The notes below the pieces were generated by a model that worked only from the letters and a program-made list of their open reading frames with translations, did not search any database and was not told the origin of the DNA. This document shows positions 49,625 through 58,552 of a stretch of 64,000 nucleotides of DNA, piece after piece. This DNA is from CAZCPB01 sp044223975 (GTDB lineage Bacteria > Planctomycetota > Phycisphaerae > Phycisphaerales > UBA1924). The position numbers were made by a program, and so were the translations under genes. How positions within the stretch are numbered: the stretch's first letter is position 1; each line of letters opens with the position of its first letter. The stretch lies in assembly GCA_044223975.1 (NCBI GenBank), contig JBGALI010000003.1, positions 124,001 through 188,000 of the forward strand. The letters are read 5' to 3'.

Positions 49625-51471
49625 GACGCGGGTCCCGGCGGCGCGGCGTTCCTTGCGTCGGGGTGGCGCGGCGGCTCGCCCGCGGGGAACACCACCGTCA
49701 CGCACGTGCCCTTCCCGACCGCGCTCTCGAAGCTCAACCGGCCCTGGCTCTGCCACACGATGGTGCGGCAGATGGACAGTCCAAGACCCGACCCGTGGCG
49801 CTTGGTGGTGAAGAACGGCTCCTGGATCAGCGGCAGGTCCTCGGGCTTGATGCCCTGCCCCGAGTCGCGCACCTTGATCTCAACCACGCCTTCGGCGAGG
49901 CGCGCGTGGATGTCGAGCGTCCCGCCCCCATCCATGGCGTCGCGCGCGTTGGAGATCAGGTTGATGAACAGCTGGGCCAGCTCGTTGGTCCCGACCCCGA
50001 CGTGCGGAAGTTCCGGCCCGACCTGGGCACGCACCGCGATGCCCTTTCGCTCCAGGCTCTCGCCCAGGAGCGCAAGCGCCTGCTCGACCGCGCCGTCGAC
50101 GCTGGCGCTGCCGCCGGGCTTGGCCGCGCCCCGCGCGAAGTTGAGCATCCCGCCGAAGATCCTGCGGCAGACCTGCACGGCGCGGTCGATCTGCGCAAGG
50201 TCCGCGTTGAACGTGGCCCCGTCGAACCGCCCCTCGGCCAGGTCGGCGCGCATCTGCTGCACCAGGGGCAGCACCGAGCCCAGCGCGTTGTTCACGTCGT
50301 GCGCCACGCCCCGCGCCAGGTCCGCCATGGCGTGCTTGCGCTCGGCCTCGAGCATCTTGGCCTGCAGAGTCTCGGCCCGCCTGGAGTTCTGCAGCGCGAC
50401 CGACGCCTGCGGCACGAACTCGCTGACCAGACCGGCCTCGTAGGGGCCGAACGTTCCGGCGTGGCGCGCCGAGACCTTCAGCACCGCGAGCATCCCGTCA
50501 CGCGTCGCCATGGGCGCGCAGATGATCTCGCCCTCGGCGCACGACTCGCCCGCGTCGGACGCCCCAGACGTGTCGCCCCAGTCCAGCAGCTCGGCCAGGC
50601 CCGCGGGCGAGTCGGGCTCCCACGGCTCCCACCTTCCGCCCGCCCGCGTGAACCCGCGCACGACGCCGTCGGCCAGCGCCGCCCGCAGGTCGTCGGAGAT
50701 CGCACGCCGCCGGCCGATCACGCGGCTCTTTCCCTTGCGCCACGCCAGCTGTTCGGCCACGAGCTCCAGGTCCTCGCCGCTCTCGCCGATCAGCATCGCC
50801 GCGGAGTGGTCGTAGCGCGTCAGCGATCGCAGCGCGTCGAGGATCTGGTAGAACAGGTCGCGCGGGCGGAGCTGCTCCATGATCTTGCGGTCGATGCGCC
50901 CGCGGGCGTCGACGAGCCGGTCGCGCTCGATCGCTGCCACGCTTTCGTTGATCGCGGCCGCGAGCTTGGTGAGCGCATTGCGCAGATCCCAGTCGGGCGC
51001 GGCCCGCGTGTAGCGCAGCGCCAGAGCGCCCCACGCCCTGCCGCGACGCTTGAGGCGCGCGAGCATGACGTTGGCCGGCACCTCGGGCCGCTCGCCGCGC
51101 GCGAACGCACCCAGCAGGTCGAGGTCCCAGGCCTCGCTCCTGGGGGCGCGCGCGACCAGCTCGGCCCGCGATGCTCCCGGCACGATCACGCCGACGCAGT
51201 AGTCCTCAGCCCGGAAGAGCGCCGCGGCGCTGCGGGCCGCGACCCGCACGGCCTTCTCGGCGTCCGCGACGGGGCGGAGCTGCTGCTGAAGCTCGCCGAT
51301 GGCGCGGAGGAGCCGCAGCTCCCGAACCTCCGGCGGCGGCGGCGCGCTGGACGAGTCCAGCCCGCCCAGACGCTGAGCGCTCTCTTCTGATTTGGACGCT
51401 CTCTCAGGCAACGGCGAGCTCCACCCCTGACGCCCGGGCACCCCGCCCGCCGGCGCCACTCCCGCCGGCAT
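49621..51471 (-). CDS. GAF-domain sensor histidine kinase
   Basis: The 616-residue cytoplasmic protein has a coiled N-terminus, two GAF-like regions (about 60-175 and 195-360), a helical dimerisation segment with the likely phospho-acceptor H in G-V-A-H-D-V-N-N-A near 390 and a HATPase domain with N-L-I-S-N-A-R-D-A, D-S-G-Q-G-I and G-S-G-L-G-L-S-I. The H-D-V-N-N form belongs to the HisKA group of orphan-like hybrid kinases. No membrane segment is seen, so the signal is cytoplasmic and unknown. It is coupled to the response regulator-PP2C gene. A TACGAT overlaps the chosen start; a GTG 12 bases on is possible. Confidence 0.87.
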   Translation of the reverse strand: MPAGVAPAGGVPGRQGWSSPLPERASKSEESAQRLGGLDSSSAPPPPEVRELRLLRAIGELQQQLRPVADAEKAVRVAARSAAALFRAEDYCVGVIVPGASRAELVARAPRSEAWDLDLLGAFARGERPEVPANVMLARLKRRGRAWGALALRYTRAAPDWDLRNALTKLAAAINESVAAIERDRLVDARGRIDRKIMEQLRPRDLFYQILDALRSLTRYDHSAAMLIGESGEDLELVAEQLAWRKGKSRVIGRRRAISDDLRAALADGVVRGFTRAGGRWEPWEPDSPAGLAELLDWGDTSGASDAGESCAEGEIICAPMATRDGMLAVLKVSARHAGTFGPYEAGLVSEFVPQASVALQNSRRAETLQAKMLEAERKHAMADLARGVAHDVNNALGSVLPLVQQMRADLAEGRFDGATFNADLAQIDRAVQVCRRIFGGMLNFARGAAKPGGSASVDGAVEQALALLGESLERKGIAVRAQVGPELPHVGVGTNELAQLFINLISNARDAMDGGGTLDIHARLAEGVVEIKVRDSGQGIKPEDLPLIQEPFFTTKRHGSGLGLSICRTIVWQSQGRLSFESAVGKGTCVTVVFPAGEPPRHPDARNAAPPGPAS

Positions 51472-51494
51472 CGTACCAAATCCGCGGCGCTCCC

Positions 51495-51911
51495 TCACGG
51501 GCTTCCACGGCCGGGCTCGGCGAGTTCCAGTGCCCACGTCGGCGCCGTCAGACGCTTCCTCCCCGCCACGGCCTCGGAGTACCTGCCGCGGCCTGCCCGG
51601 CGCACCTCGGTGAGACTCTCCCACGGGATGCTCAGCGGCCCGGCGCCGAACCAGCGAATGAACATCGCGGGCAGAAGATGCAGGCACGCCTCGTCGACCG
51701 CGATATGCACGCAACCGCCGAAGTTGGCCGTGCCGATCCTCAACGATTGGAATTCCCGCAGGACCGCCCCGCCCGCCACCGGACGCGCGGGAAAGGCGTT
51801 CTGGAGTTCGCCCCACGAGCCATTGACGATCGTTCGGATGATCAGGGGGATCACGACCAGATCGGTCGCGACGAACAGGCCGATCACGATGACGTTGTGG
51901 GAGACCGGCAT
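51495..51911 (-). CDS. Small membrane-anchored protein, PH-like fold possible
   Basis: The 138-residue protein has one hydrophobic helix at about 8-27 and a soluble remainder with alternating beta pattern (F-G-G-C-V-H-I-A-V-D-E-A-C-L-H-L-L near 65; L-S-I-P-W-E-S-L-T-E-V near 93). The S-I-P-W-E-S-L segment recalls bacterial PH-like (bPH) domains, but the match is not strong. It has a leaderless-type promoter and precedes the kinase gene by 23 bases on the same strand. Confidence 0.6.
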   Translation of the reverse strand: MPVSHNVIVIGLFVATDLVVIPLIIRTIVNGSWGELQNAFPARPVAGGAVLREFQSLRIGTANFGGCVHIAVDEACLHLLPAMFIRWFGAGPLSIPWESLTEVRRAGRGRYSEAVAGRKRLTAPTWALELAEPGRGSP

Positions 51912-51918
51912 GCGTCCG

Positions 51919-51924
51919 AGCCTA
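51919..51924 (-). promoter_or_regulatory. -10 element of small membrane-protein gene, leaderless type
   Basis: The minus strand reads TAGGCT, ending seven bases before the ATG at 51911, with no ribosome-binding site. Confidence 0.4.
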
Positions 51925-51941
51925 CACCCCGAGCGGCACGA

Positions 51942-53420
51942 TCAGTGCGCGTTGGCGTGGACGAACCCGCGGAAAATCGTCAGCCACAGGATCCGCAGAT
52001 CGAAACCCAGCGACCAGTGCCTGATGTAGAACAGGTCGTACTGCAAACGCTTGCGCAGGCTGGTCGAGCCACGCAGGCCGTTGACCTGGGCCCACCCGGT
52101 CATCCCGGCCTTGACGTGCTGCCTGAGCATGTAGCCGCGCCAGTCGTCGCGGAAGCGGGCGATCAGCTCGGGCCGCTCCGGGCGCGGGCCGACCAGCGAC
52201 ATCTCGCCCTTGAGCACGTTGATGAGCTGCGGGAGTTCGTCCAGGCTGGTGCGGCGTAGGAACCTGCCGACGCGGGTGATCCGCGCGTCGTTGGGCCGCG
52301 TCCACGCCGCGGGGACATCGCGCGACTCTCCCGCGGGCACGGCCTGGGGCTCGTCGGCGACCTCGACCATGCTGCGGAACTTGTACAGGTTGAATTCCTC
52401 GCCGCCGAGGCTGACACGGCGCTGCTTGAACATCACCGGGCCCGGGCCGGACATCCGCACGGCAAGCGCCACCGCCGCCATCACGGGGCTGAGCAGCACC
52501 AGCGCCACCGCCGCGCCCGCCATGTCCAGCATGCGCTTGCTGAACCCGCCGAGCCCGTACAGCGGGCACTCGCGGTAGCTCAGGATCGGCATGCCGTCGA
52601 GCTCGCTCACCGTCATGCTCATCGAGAGGTAGCGCGGCGGCACGTCGGGGATCACGCGCACGTCGAGCGCGAACCGCTCGAGCCGGCGCAGGAGCTTGGG
52701 CAGCACGCTCGCCCGCGCCGTCGGAATCGCCAGGTACACCGCGTCCACGCGCTTGCGCTCGAGCACCTCCTCAAGGTCGTCGAGCCCGCCCTCGACCGGG
52801 CGCCCCAGGCAGTGCGAGCGGCCGGTGGTCTCGTGGTGCGAGAGAAAGTACGCGACGTTGATTCCCGTCCAGGCGTTGCGTTCGAGCGTGCGGCAGGTGA
52901 TCTGGCCCAGACGGCCGGCGCCGATCACCGCCACGTGCCGCAGGTTCCAGCCGCGCCGGCGTATGGAACGCAGCACGATTCGGAACACGGCACGGTGCAG
53001 GCCGAGCAGCACGGGCAGCACGATGGCGAGCACGCCGATCTGCAGCCTCCCCGCGTCGACCGCCTGGTGCCCCCCCAGCGCCGCCTTCTGGCCGATCACG
53101 CTGTCGTTGCCCACCGCCCACAGCACCACCACCAGGGCCGCCGAGGCGACCACCGAGGCCTTGAGGATCTGCCCCTGCTCGTTCCAGATCGATCGGTCGC
53201 GCCGGGGGCTGTACAGGCCGAACACCCACAGGCAGAAGATCGCGATGGGCACCGCAAAGAGCGCGAACGGACCCTTGATGTAGCTTTCCCACTGCGGCGG
53301 CCAGTAACGCTCAAACTGCTGCAGGCGCACCGCCCACGCGATCAACGACGCGCCCGTGACCACGAGCCCGTCCATGACGCACAGCAGCGACACGAAGAGT
53401 TGATGCCTCTGCTTTACCAC
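51942..53420 (-). CDS. Polyprenyl-phosphate glycosyl-1-phosphate transferase (WcaJ/CpsE family)
   Basis: The 492-residue enzyme transfers a sugar-1-phosphate to undecaprenyl phosphate, the first membrane step of exopolysaccharide or O-antigen synthesis. It has four N-terminal helices, a central CoA-binding-like Rossmann region (V-A-V-I-G-A-G-R-L-G-Q near 165), a fifth helix near 290 and the catalytic C-terminal domain with K-R-M-L-D-M-A-G, Y-K-F-R-S-M and S-L-D-E-L-P-Q-L-I-N-V-L-K-G-E-M-S-L-V-G-P-R-P-E. The likely donor is UDP-glucose or UDP-galactose. No glycosyltransferase cluster lies next to it. GTG start at 53420. Confidence 0.92.
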   Translation of the reverse strand: MVKQRHQLFVSLLCVMDGLVVTGASLIAWAVRLQQFERYWPPQWESYIKGPFALFAVPIAIFCLWVFGLYSPRRDRSIWNEQGQILKASVVASAALVVVLWAVGNDSVIGQKAALGGHQAVDAGRLQIGVLAIVLPVLLGLHRAVFRIVLRSIRRRGWNLRHVAVIGAGRLGQITCRTLERNAWTGINVAYFLSHHETTGRSHCLGRPVEGGLDDLEEVLERKRVDAVYLAIPTARASVLPKLLRRLERFALDVRVIPDVPPRYLSMSMTVSELDGMPILSYRECPLYGLGGFSKRMLDMAGAAVALVLLSPVMAAVALAVRMSGPGPVMFKQRRVSLGGEEFNLYKFRSMVEVADEPQAVPAGESRDVPAAWTRPNDARITRVGRFLRRTSLDELPQLINVLKGEMSLVGPRPERPELIARFRDDWRGYMLRQHVKAGMTGWAQVNGLRGSTSLRKRLQYDLFYIRHWSLGFDLRILWLTIFRGFVHANAH

Positions 53421-53549
53421 GGGAGCGCCCTCTCGTCCCCCCTCGAAGGCCCCGCGTCCGTCGCTCGGACGCTCGTCGTCACTCTCGCCGATCGGTTCGA
53501 CGCGCCTCGGGCGCGCCCCGGTCCCCCGCCGCCAAACGCGAAGCCCGGT

Positions 53550-54527
53550 TCACGCCCGCTCCGACCACTCGGGGCCGGCGCGAGGCGCGGGCTGTCGCTC
53601 GCAGAGTGTACGCAGCATCTCGCGCTCGGCTTCACTCAATGTCGACGGGTCGGGCGGGACGATCTTGACCACGGCGTACAAGTCGCCCGGCTCGCCGGAC
53701 TCAGGCCGGATCCCCTTGCCACGCACGCGCAGTTTTCGACCGCTCGACGTTCCGGCCGGCACTCGAAGCTCCACCGGCGCTTCGAGCGTGGGCACCGACA
53801 CCGTCGCGCCCAGCGTCGCCTCAGCGATGGTCAGGGGAAGATCGACGACCAGGTCGAGGCTCCGCCCCAGGTCCGCGCCCTCCCCGCGCCGGAACAGCGG
53901 GTGCGCCCCGATGTGCACCGTCAGGATCAGATCTGACCGGTCCGGTCCGCCGCCCTTGACGCGGAGCTGCGACCCCTGCCCGATCCCCGCGGGGATCTTG
54001 ACCTCGATCGTGCGCGAACGATCGCCCTCCGAGAGCCGGAGACGCTCCGAACCTCCGCGCGCGGCGGTCATGAAACTCACGGTCATGTCGTGGGTGTGCA
54101 CCGCCGCTTCGCGCTCGGCCGGCCGCGCCCGCCCCGGCGATCGCCCGGCCCGCCCGCCCGCCGGACCTCCGACGCCGCCGAAGCCCGAACGTCCGCCGAA
54201 GAACGCGTCGAACATCGCGCCCAGCTCTTCATTGTCAAAGTCCACGGACCCCGGCGCGGACTGCGACCACTTCACGTTGGGCCCGCCCCGCCCCCCGCCG
54301 GGCGCGGACGGCGCCGCGTCGCCGTACTGGTCGTACATGCGGCGCTTCGACTCGTCGGAGAGCACGTCGTAGGCGTGCTGAAGCTCCGTGAACTTCGCCT
54401 GCGCATCGGGCGACTTGTTCACGTCCGGGTGGAACTTCCGCGCCAGCTTGCGGTACGAGGCCTTGATCTCCTCGGCGCTCGCGCCCCGCGCGACGCCGAG
54501 CAGTTCGTACAGATCTTTTTTAGCCAT
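53550..54527 (-). CDS. DnaJ-family co-chaperone of the CbpA type (no zinc domain)
   Basis: The 325-residue protein has an N-terminal J-domain with H-P-D at about 33-35, a Gly/Phe/Arg-rich linker (about 75-145) and C-terminal beta domains (I-P-A-G-I-G-Q-G near 190; V-P-A-G-T-S-S-G near 270). The four C-x-x-C zinc motifs of full DnaJ are missing. It should stimulate DnaK ATPase and deliver clients. The ATG at 54527 begins the J-domain directly. Confidence 0.92.
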   Translation of the reverse strand: MAKKDLYELLGVARGASAEEIKASYRKLARKFHPDVNKSPDAQAKFTELQHAYDVLSDESKRRMYDQYGDAAPSAPGGGRGGPNVKWSQSAPGSVDFDNEELGAMFDAFFGGRSGFGGVGGPAGGRAGRSPGRARPAEREAAVHTHDMTVSFMTAARGGSERLRLSEGDRSRTIEVKIPAGIGQGSQLRVKGGGPDRSDLILTVHIGAHPLFRRGEGADLGRSLDLVVDLPLTIAEATLGATVSVPTLEAPVELRVPAGTSSGRKLRVRGKGIRPESGEPGDLYAVVKIVPPDPSTLSEAEREMLRTLCERQPAPRAGPEWSERA

Positions 54528-54553
54528 GACCGACTCGCGCCGGGCGCTTTCCC

Positions 54554-55771
54554 TTACTTCGGCGAGCGACCGCCCTGCCCGCCCCCCTTGTTGGGGACCA
54601 CTTTCACGTCCGGCGGCAACGGCTGGGGGTCGGGCTTCTTGGCCGGCTCGATCCCGACCAGCTCGATCTCGAAGACCAGGGGCGAGTCCGGCGGCGCGAC
54701 CGTCTTCCCGCCGCGCGTGATGGGCTTGGCGCCGTACCCCAGCTCGGGCGGAACCAACATCCGCACCGTCGAGCCCAGGCCGACACCCCTCAGCGCTTCT
54801 TTCCATGCACGGATCGTGCCCAGCGCGACCTGGGGAATCTGGACAAACCCGAACGGCCCGCCGGCCTTGTCGCGCCCGCGGGTGGTGTCGAGCTGGTCGC
54901 CGCCGGCGAGCCAGCCCGTGTACTGCGCGTAGTAGCGCATCGATTCGTTGAGCGTTTCCCCCTCAACGACCTTCTTGTACCACAGCAGCACCAGGCCGTT
55001 CTCTCGCTTCTCGACCGAGGGCAGCGGCGGGTTGTAGCGGGTGAACGTGTACTTGTCCTTCTCACCAGCTCCCCACACCACCTTGCCGCTCGCGTCGAAC
55101 CCGCGGTCGGCGCTGGTCAGTGCGTCGGGCATCAGCGTCAACTCACTGGTCATCTCGACCGCCCCGTTGGCGCTGTTGGGGTAGGGGTACGGGGTCTTGC
55201 CACCGAACCCGCCGCCCTGCTTGAACGGCTCGAGCTCCACGTCCAGCGTGGCGATGTAATCGGCGGACTTGACCGTGTGCGAGGTGAGCAGCGGGAGCGC
55301 CTCGGGGTAGGCCCAGAAGCCCGTGACCTGGTTCAGCGCGTCGCGGCCCTCGGGAGTGATCGCCTCGAGCGTCCGCAGGCGGACGTGCCCCTTGTAGCTG
55401 TACAGCTGGAAGAGGGACCGCCGGTAGGGCGCCTGCATCGAATCGGACCGGGAGGTCTCCACGTACATCGCGTCGGGGATGTCCTGCGCGACGATCGGCG
55501 CCACCGCCATCACGATCTCGGCCTCGGACGCCCCGTCGCGCCCCGCGATCGCCGCGGTCGTCTTCCACGTGCCCTTGAGCATGTCGCCCACCTTGGCGAT
55601 CTCGGGCGACGACCACTTCGGCCCCGCCGGGAAGTGGAGCGGCGCGGACACCACCGGCGGCTGGGCGGCGGGGACGGGCTGCGGGGTCACGGCTTCCTGC
55701 GCCATCGTCGCCGCGGCACAGATCGCCGCCATCCCCACGTTCGCCAAGATGATCCGCTTCGTCAGTGTCAT
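54554..55771 (-). CDS. Exported CpeT/CpcT-like and FKBP-type peptidyl-prolyl isomerase fusion
   Basis: The 405-residue protein starts with a signal peptide (about 1-24). Residues about 60-240 match the pattern of CpcT/CpeT chromophore lyases: P-Y-R-R-S-L-F-Q-L near 114, then Y-P-N-S-A-N-G-A-V-E-M-T-S-E near 202 and D-R-G-F-D-A-S-G-K-V-V-W-G-A near 225. A C-terminal FKBP domain follows (about 250-375; V-R-M-L-V-P-P-E-L-G-Y-G and P-L-V-F-E-I-E-L). CpeT proteins attach bilins in phycobilisome-bearing cells; no phycobilisome gene is here, so another bound ligand or a structural role is likely. The stop precedes the dnaJ-like start by 26 bases. Confidence 0.75.
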   Translation of the reverse strand: MTLTKRIILANVGMAAICAAATMAQEAVTPQPVPAAQPPVVSAPLHFPAGPKWSSPEIAKVGDMLKGTWKTTAAIAGRDGASEAEIVMAVAPIVAQDIPDAMYVETSRSDSMQAPYRRSLFQLYSYKGHVRLRTLEAITPEGRDALNQVTGFWAYPEALPLLTSHTVKSADYIATLDVELEPFKQGGGFGGKTPYPYPNSANGAVEMTSELTLMPDALTSADRGFDASGKVVWGAGEKDKYTFTRYNPPLPSVEKRENGLVLLWYKKVVEGETLNESMRYYAQYTGWLAGGDQLDTTRGRDKAGGPFGFVQIPQVALGTIRAWKEALRGVGLGSTVRMLVPPELGYGAKPITRGGKTVAPPDSPLVFEIELVGIEPAKKPDPQPLPPDVKVVPNKGGGQGGRSPK

Positions 55772-55850
55772 GGGTGGTTCTTTCCCTGCGTTGGTGGTTC
55801 GATATCGAGTCAGGACGCGGGCCGCGGCCGATCCCGTCGTGATCTCAGGC

Positions 55851-56837
55851 TCAGGCCAGGTCCGGGAACAGCTTGACCGTCGCGCCGATCAGGTCCTTCA
55901 CGTGGCTGATCGACTCGTTCATCGACTTGGTTTCGGTGTCGTCCATCGCGAACGTGATGACTTTCTCAACGCCCTTGGCGCCCAGCACGCAAGGCACGCC
56001 CACGAACAGGCCCTTGCCGTTGTTGGACGCCTTGACGCCAAACTCGTTCTCGCAGTACGCCGCGCACGCGATCACACGCTTCTTGTCCCGCACGATCGCC
56101 TCGACCATCTCGACCGTGCCGGCGCTGGGCGCGTACCACGCGCTGGTGCCCATCAGCTTCACGACCTCGCCGCCACCGGCCTTGGCCCGGTCCACGCAGG
56201 CCTGGATCTTTTCCGCCGGGAGCAGGTCGCGCACCGGGATGCCGTTCACGCTCGTGAGCCGCGGCAGGGGAACCATGTCGTCGCCGTGCCCGCCCAGGAG
56301 CAGGCCCTGGATGTCCTCGGCGCTCACGCCCAGCTCCCACGCCAGGAACGTCTTGTACCGGGCCACGTCGAGCGCGCCGGCCTGGCCGATCACGCGCTGG
56401 GCCGGGAAGCCCGTGACCTTCCACATCACGTAGACCATCGCGTCCAGCGGGTTGCTCACCACGATCACGATCGCGTTAGGGGCGTACTGCTTGATGTTCT
56501 GCGCCACGTTCTTCACGATCCCCGCGTTGATGCTCACGAGGTCGTCGCGGCTCTGCCCGGGCTTGCGCGGCACGCCGGCGGTGACGATCACCACGTCCGA
56601 ATCGGCGATGTCCTTGTACTCAAACGTGCCGGTGATCCGGGAGTCAAAGCTCTCGACCGGGCCGCAGCAGGCAAGGTCGAGCGCCTTGCCCCTGGGCATG
56701 TGCAGGTCGGGCTTGTCCTTGTTGGGAATATCCACCAAGACAACGTCGGCCAGCTCCTTCATCGCGATCGAACGCGCGCACTCGCCGCCGATGTTCCCCG
56801 CCCCGATCACCGCAACCTTCGCTCTGCGCATCGCCAT
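55851..56837 (-). CDS. mdh: Malate dehydrogenase
   Basis: MDH oxidises malate to oxaloacetate with NAD. The 328-residue protein has the NAD motif V-I-G-A-G-N-I-G near 10-17, an acidic residue at the end of strand 2 (V-D-I), the substrate arginine loop P-R-K-P-G-Q-S-R and the catalytic histidine in L-G-G-H-G-D-D-M. The R-K-P-G-Q-S-R loop indicates the lactate dehydrogenase-like MDH branch (malate rather than lactate). GAAAGGA precedes the ATG at 56837. Confidence 0.95.
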   Translation of the reverse strand: MAMRRAKVAVIGAGNIGGECARSIAMKELADVVLVDIPNKDKPDLHMPRGKALDLACCGPVESFDSRITGTFEYKDIADSDVVIVTAGVPRKPGQSRDDLVSINAGIVKNVAQNIKQYAPNAIVIVVSNPLDAMVYVMWKVTGFPAQRVIGQAGALDVARYKTFLAWELGVSAEDIQGLLLGGHGDDMVPLPRLTSVNGIPVRDLLPAEKIQACVDRAKAGGGEVVKLMGTSAWYAPSAGTVEMVEAIVRDKKRVIACAAYCENEFGVKASNNGKGLFVGVPCVLGAKGVEKVITFAMDDTETKSMNESISHVKDLIGATVKLFPDLA

Positions 56838-57007
56838 GGCCTGTCCTTTCTCAGCCGGAAGAATCCCGCCCGGGGCGCCGCATCGGGCCCCAGAGCGAGG
56901 GGCGGAAGTCTAGGTGGCGCGATCGGCGTTTGGCAGCGGGTGGAACACCCAGCGAGTCCCCGAGTCGGCCGTGCCGAGCGGCCACCGGCGCTATTCCCGC
57001 TCGCCCC

Positions 57008-57793
57008 TTACATCCCGGGATCGCCGAACACCACCGGCAATTCCCCGATGTCCTCGCCGCGCCGCGGCGGCAGAGTCACGGGCAGGCTTTTCCCCCGCTC
57101 CATCGCGGGCACCAGCAGCGGCTGGCCCCCCGGCAGCGTGTCGGTCATTTCCACGACCAGATCGCGCACCGCGCGCCCCTTGCCGAAATCGAATTGGCGG
57201 TACGCCTGGCGCATCACCGGGCGAAACTCGGGCTCGGACACGCCTTCAAAGAAAGTTTCGATCAGGTCGAGCACGTCGTCGCCCGGGCGTTCCCCGTGGA
57301 CGCCGCGCACGAAAACCGCGGGGCACCCCGGGAACAGCACCACTCCCGGCGTGGGCACGAAGAGATCGCCTGAAAAGCCTGCCGCGGCGAGCGATTCGAC
57401 AAGTTGCGCCGGGTGCTCCGCCGTCATCGCCTCGTCCCCAACGCACCACTCCAGCCCGCCCTCCCGCGCCGCGGCAAGGGCCGCGAACGCATCATCAATC
57501 AGCGCGCGGAGTTCGGGGTGCAGCGCCTTCCCCGTCCAGACCGCATGAAGTGATGCCGCGTGCCCGCGGATGCCCACCGCCGCGCGGTCGAGCGCCAGCG
57601 CCCGCTCGCCCGGCTTCGTGAGCACATCAAGCTCACCCAGCGCGTGCGTGATCGCCTGCAGCCCGATGATGTCGGGCACGCTGGCGCGCAGCAGCCCGCC
57701 CTCGCCGTCCTTGGGGAGCGCGAGAGCGGACTGTGCGAACTCGGTCCATTTCCCGAGCAGCATGGCCCACGTGAGTACTTTGGCTTCATCCAT
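57008..57793 (-). CDS. Hypothetical cytoplasmic protein
   Basis: The 261-residue protein has no signal peptide or membrane helix and no recognised motif. It is helical in the first half (W-A-M-L-L-G-K-W-T-E-F-A near 10; D-I-I-G-L-Q-A-I-T-H-A-L near 43) and contains a C-V-G-D-E-A-M-T segment near 120. Its ATG lies within the last eight bases of the dioxygenase gene, but it has its own TACAGT hexamer eight bases upstream, so it may be transcribed from inside that gene. Function unknown. Confidence 0.65.
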   Translation of the reverse strand: MDEAKVLTWAMLLGKWTEFAQSALALPKDGEGGLLRASVPDIIGLQAITHALGELDVLTKPGERALALDRAAVGIRGHAASLHAVWTGKALHPELRALIDDAFAALAAAREGGLEWCVGDEAMTAEHPAQLVESLAAAGFSGDLFVPTPGVVLFPGCPAVFVRGVHGERPGDDVLDLIETFFEGVSEPEFRPVMRQAYRQFDFGKGRAVRDLVVEMTDTLPGGQPLLVPAMERGKSLPVTLPPRRGEDIGELPVVFGDPGM

Positions 57794-58511
57794 GTGGCAA
57801 GACTGTACGTTCGCTGCCGAGCCCTTCGGCCCATTGCAACCCGCCCGGCAGGCGAGCGGCCGAATACTCAAGGTGCAGCACGCGACGGCGCGATTCCGCG
57901 ACGGATCTAGGCGACGAGTGCACCGTGTGCGGCCGCATTACGACGGCCCCGCCTGCCGCCACGCAACACTCGACCTGGGGACCGATCACCCCCACCCGTT
58001 CGGCCTCGCGTTCGGGGAGAATCCCCATCGCGTGCGACCGGGGCACCAGCCGCAACGGCCCGTTCTGCGGACCGCAATCATCCAGGTGGATCCGCACGAC
58101 CACCACCGAGTTCATGACCTCAAGCGGCGGACGGCAGTGCGGTTCACCGCCCTTGACCGACCACGGCCCGAAGCCCGGCACTTCAACTCGTTCCCGCACC
58201 GCGATCACCGCGTCCTGATGCCACGGCACCGACCAGTTCGATTCCGGAGACTTGTCGAACACGATGGAGCGGACCGCTCGCGCCCCGGGGCCGGCGATCT
58301 CCTCTACCAGCGCGGGCACCGCAGAGCCCGCGATCAGGGAGCAAAGACGCGGCTGCCTTTGCAGCACACCCCTCGCGCCGGGCCGCCGCCCCCGATCCTG
58401 CACAAGCAGCGGCTCGCACAGTTCGATTGCCGCGGCACACCACGCCGGATCAACAAGCCCGTCGATTACGAGGAACCCGTCCCGCTCGAATCTGGCGCCG
58501 CGAGTCTCCAC
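57786..58511 (-). CDS. Phytanoyl-CoA dioxygenase (PhyH) family protein
   Basis: The 241-residue protein fits the PhyH family of Fe(II)/2-oxoglutarate oxygenases. H-Q-D in W-H-Q-D near residue 102 supplies two iron ligands, the third is the His in R-P-H-T-V-H near 200, and the arginine S-R-R-R-V-L about 14 residues later would bind 2-oxoglutarate. The substrate is unknown. The GTG at 58511 follows a TACAGT hexamer by eight bases; this start removes an unneeded 10-residue extension to an ATG at 58541 that would leave almost no room for the divergent promoter. Confidence 0.8.
   Translation of the reverse strand: METRGARFERDGFLVIDGLVDPAWCAAAIELCEPLLVQDRGRRPGARGVLQRQPRLCSLIAGSAVPALVEEIAGPGARAVRSIVFDKSPESNWSVPWHQDAVIAVRERVEVPGFGPWSVKGGEPHCRPPLEVMNSVVVVRIHLDDCGPQNGPLRLVPRSHAMGILPEREAERVGVIGPQVECCVAAGGAVVMRPHTVHSSPRSVAESRRRVLHLEYSAARLPGGLQWAEGLGSERTVLPHG
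57802..57807 (-). promoter_or_regulatory. -10 element within the end of the dioxygenase gene, leaderless type
   Basis: The minus strand reads TACAGT, ending eight bases before the ATG at 57793. It lies in the last codons of the preceding gene. Confidence 0.4.
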
Positions 58512-58519
58512 GCAGGACG

Positions 58520-58525
58520 ACTGTA
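58520..58525 (-). promoter_or_regulatory. -10 element of the dioxygenase gene, leaderless type
   Basis: The minus strand reads TACAGT, ending eight bases before the GTG at 58511. It faces away from the TACACT element of the flavin reductase gene only 16 bases further along. Confidence 0.5.
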
Positions 58526-58541
58526 GAGCGGGTCGTATCAC

Positions 58542-58547
58542 TACACT
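58542..58547 (+). promoter_or_regulatory. -10 element of the flavin reductase gene, leaderless type
   Basis: TACACT ends five bases before the ATG at 58553. It is back-to-back with the divergent dioxygenase element. Confidence 0.5.
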
Positions 58548-58552
58548 CGCGC

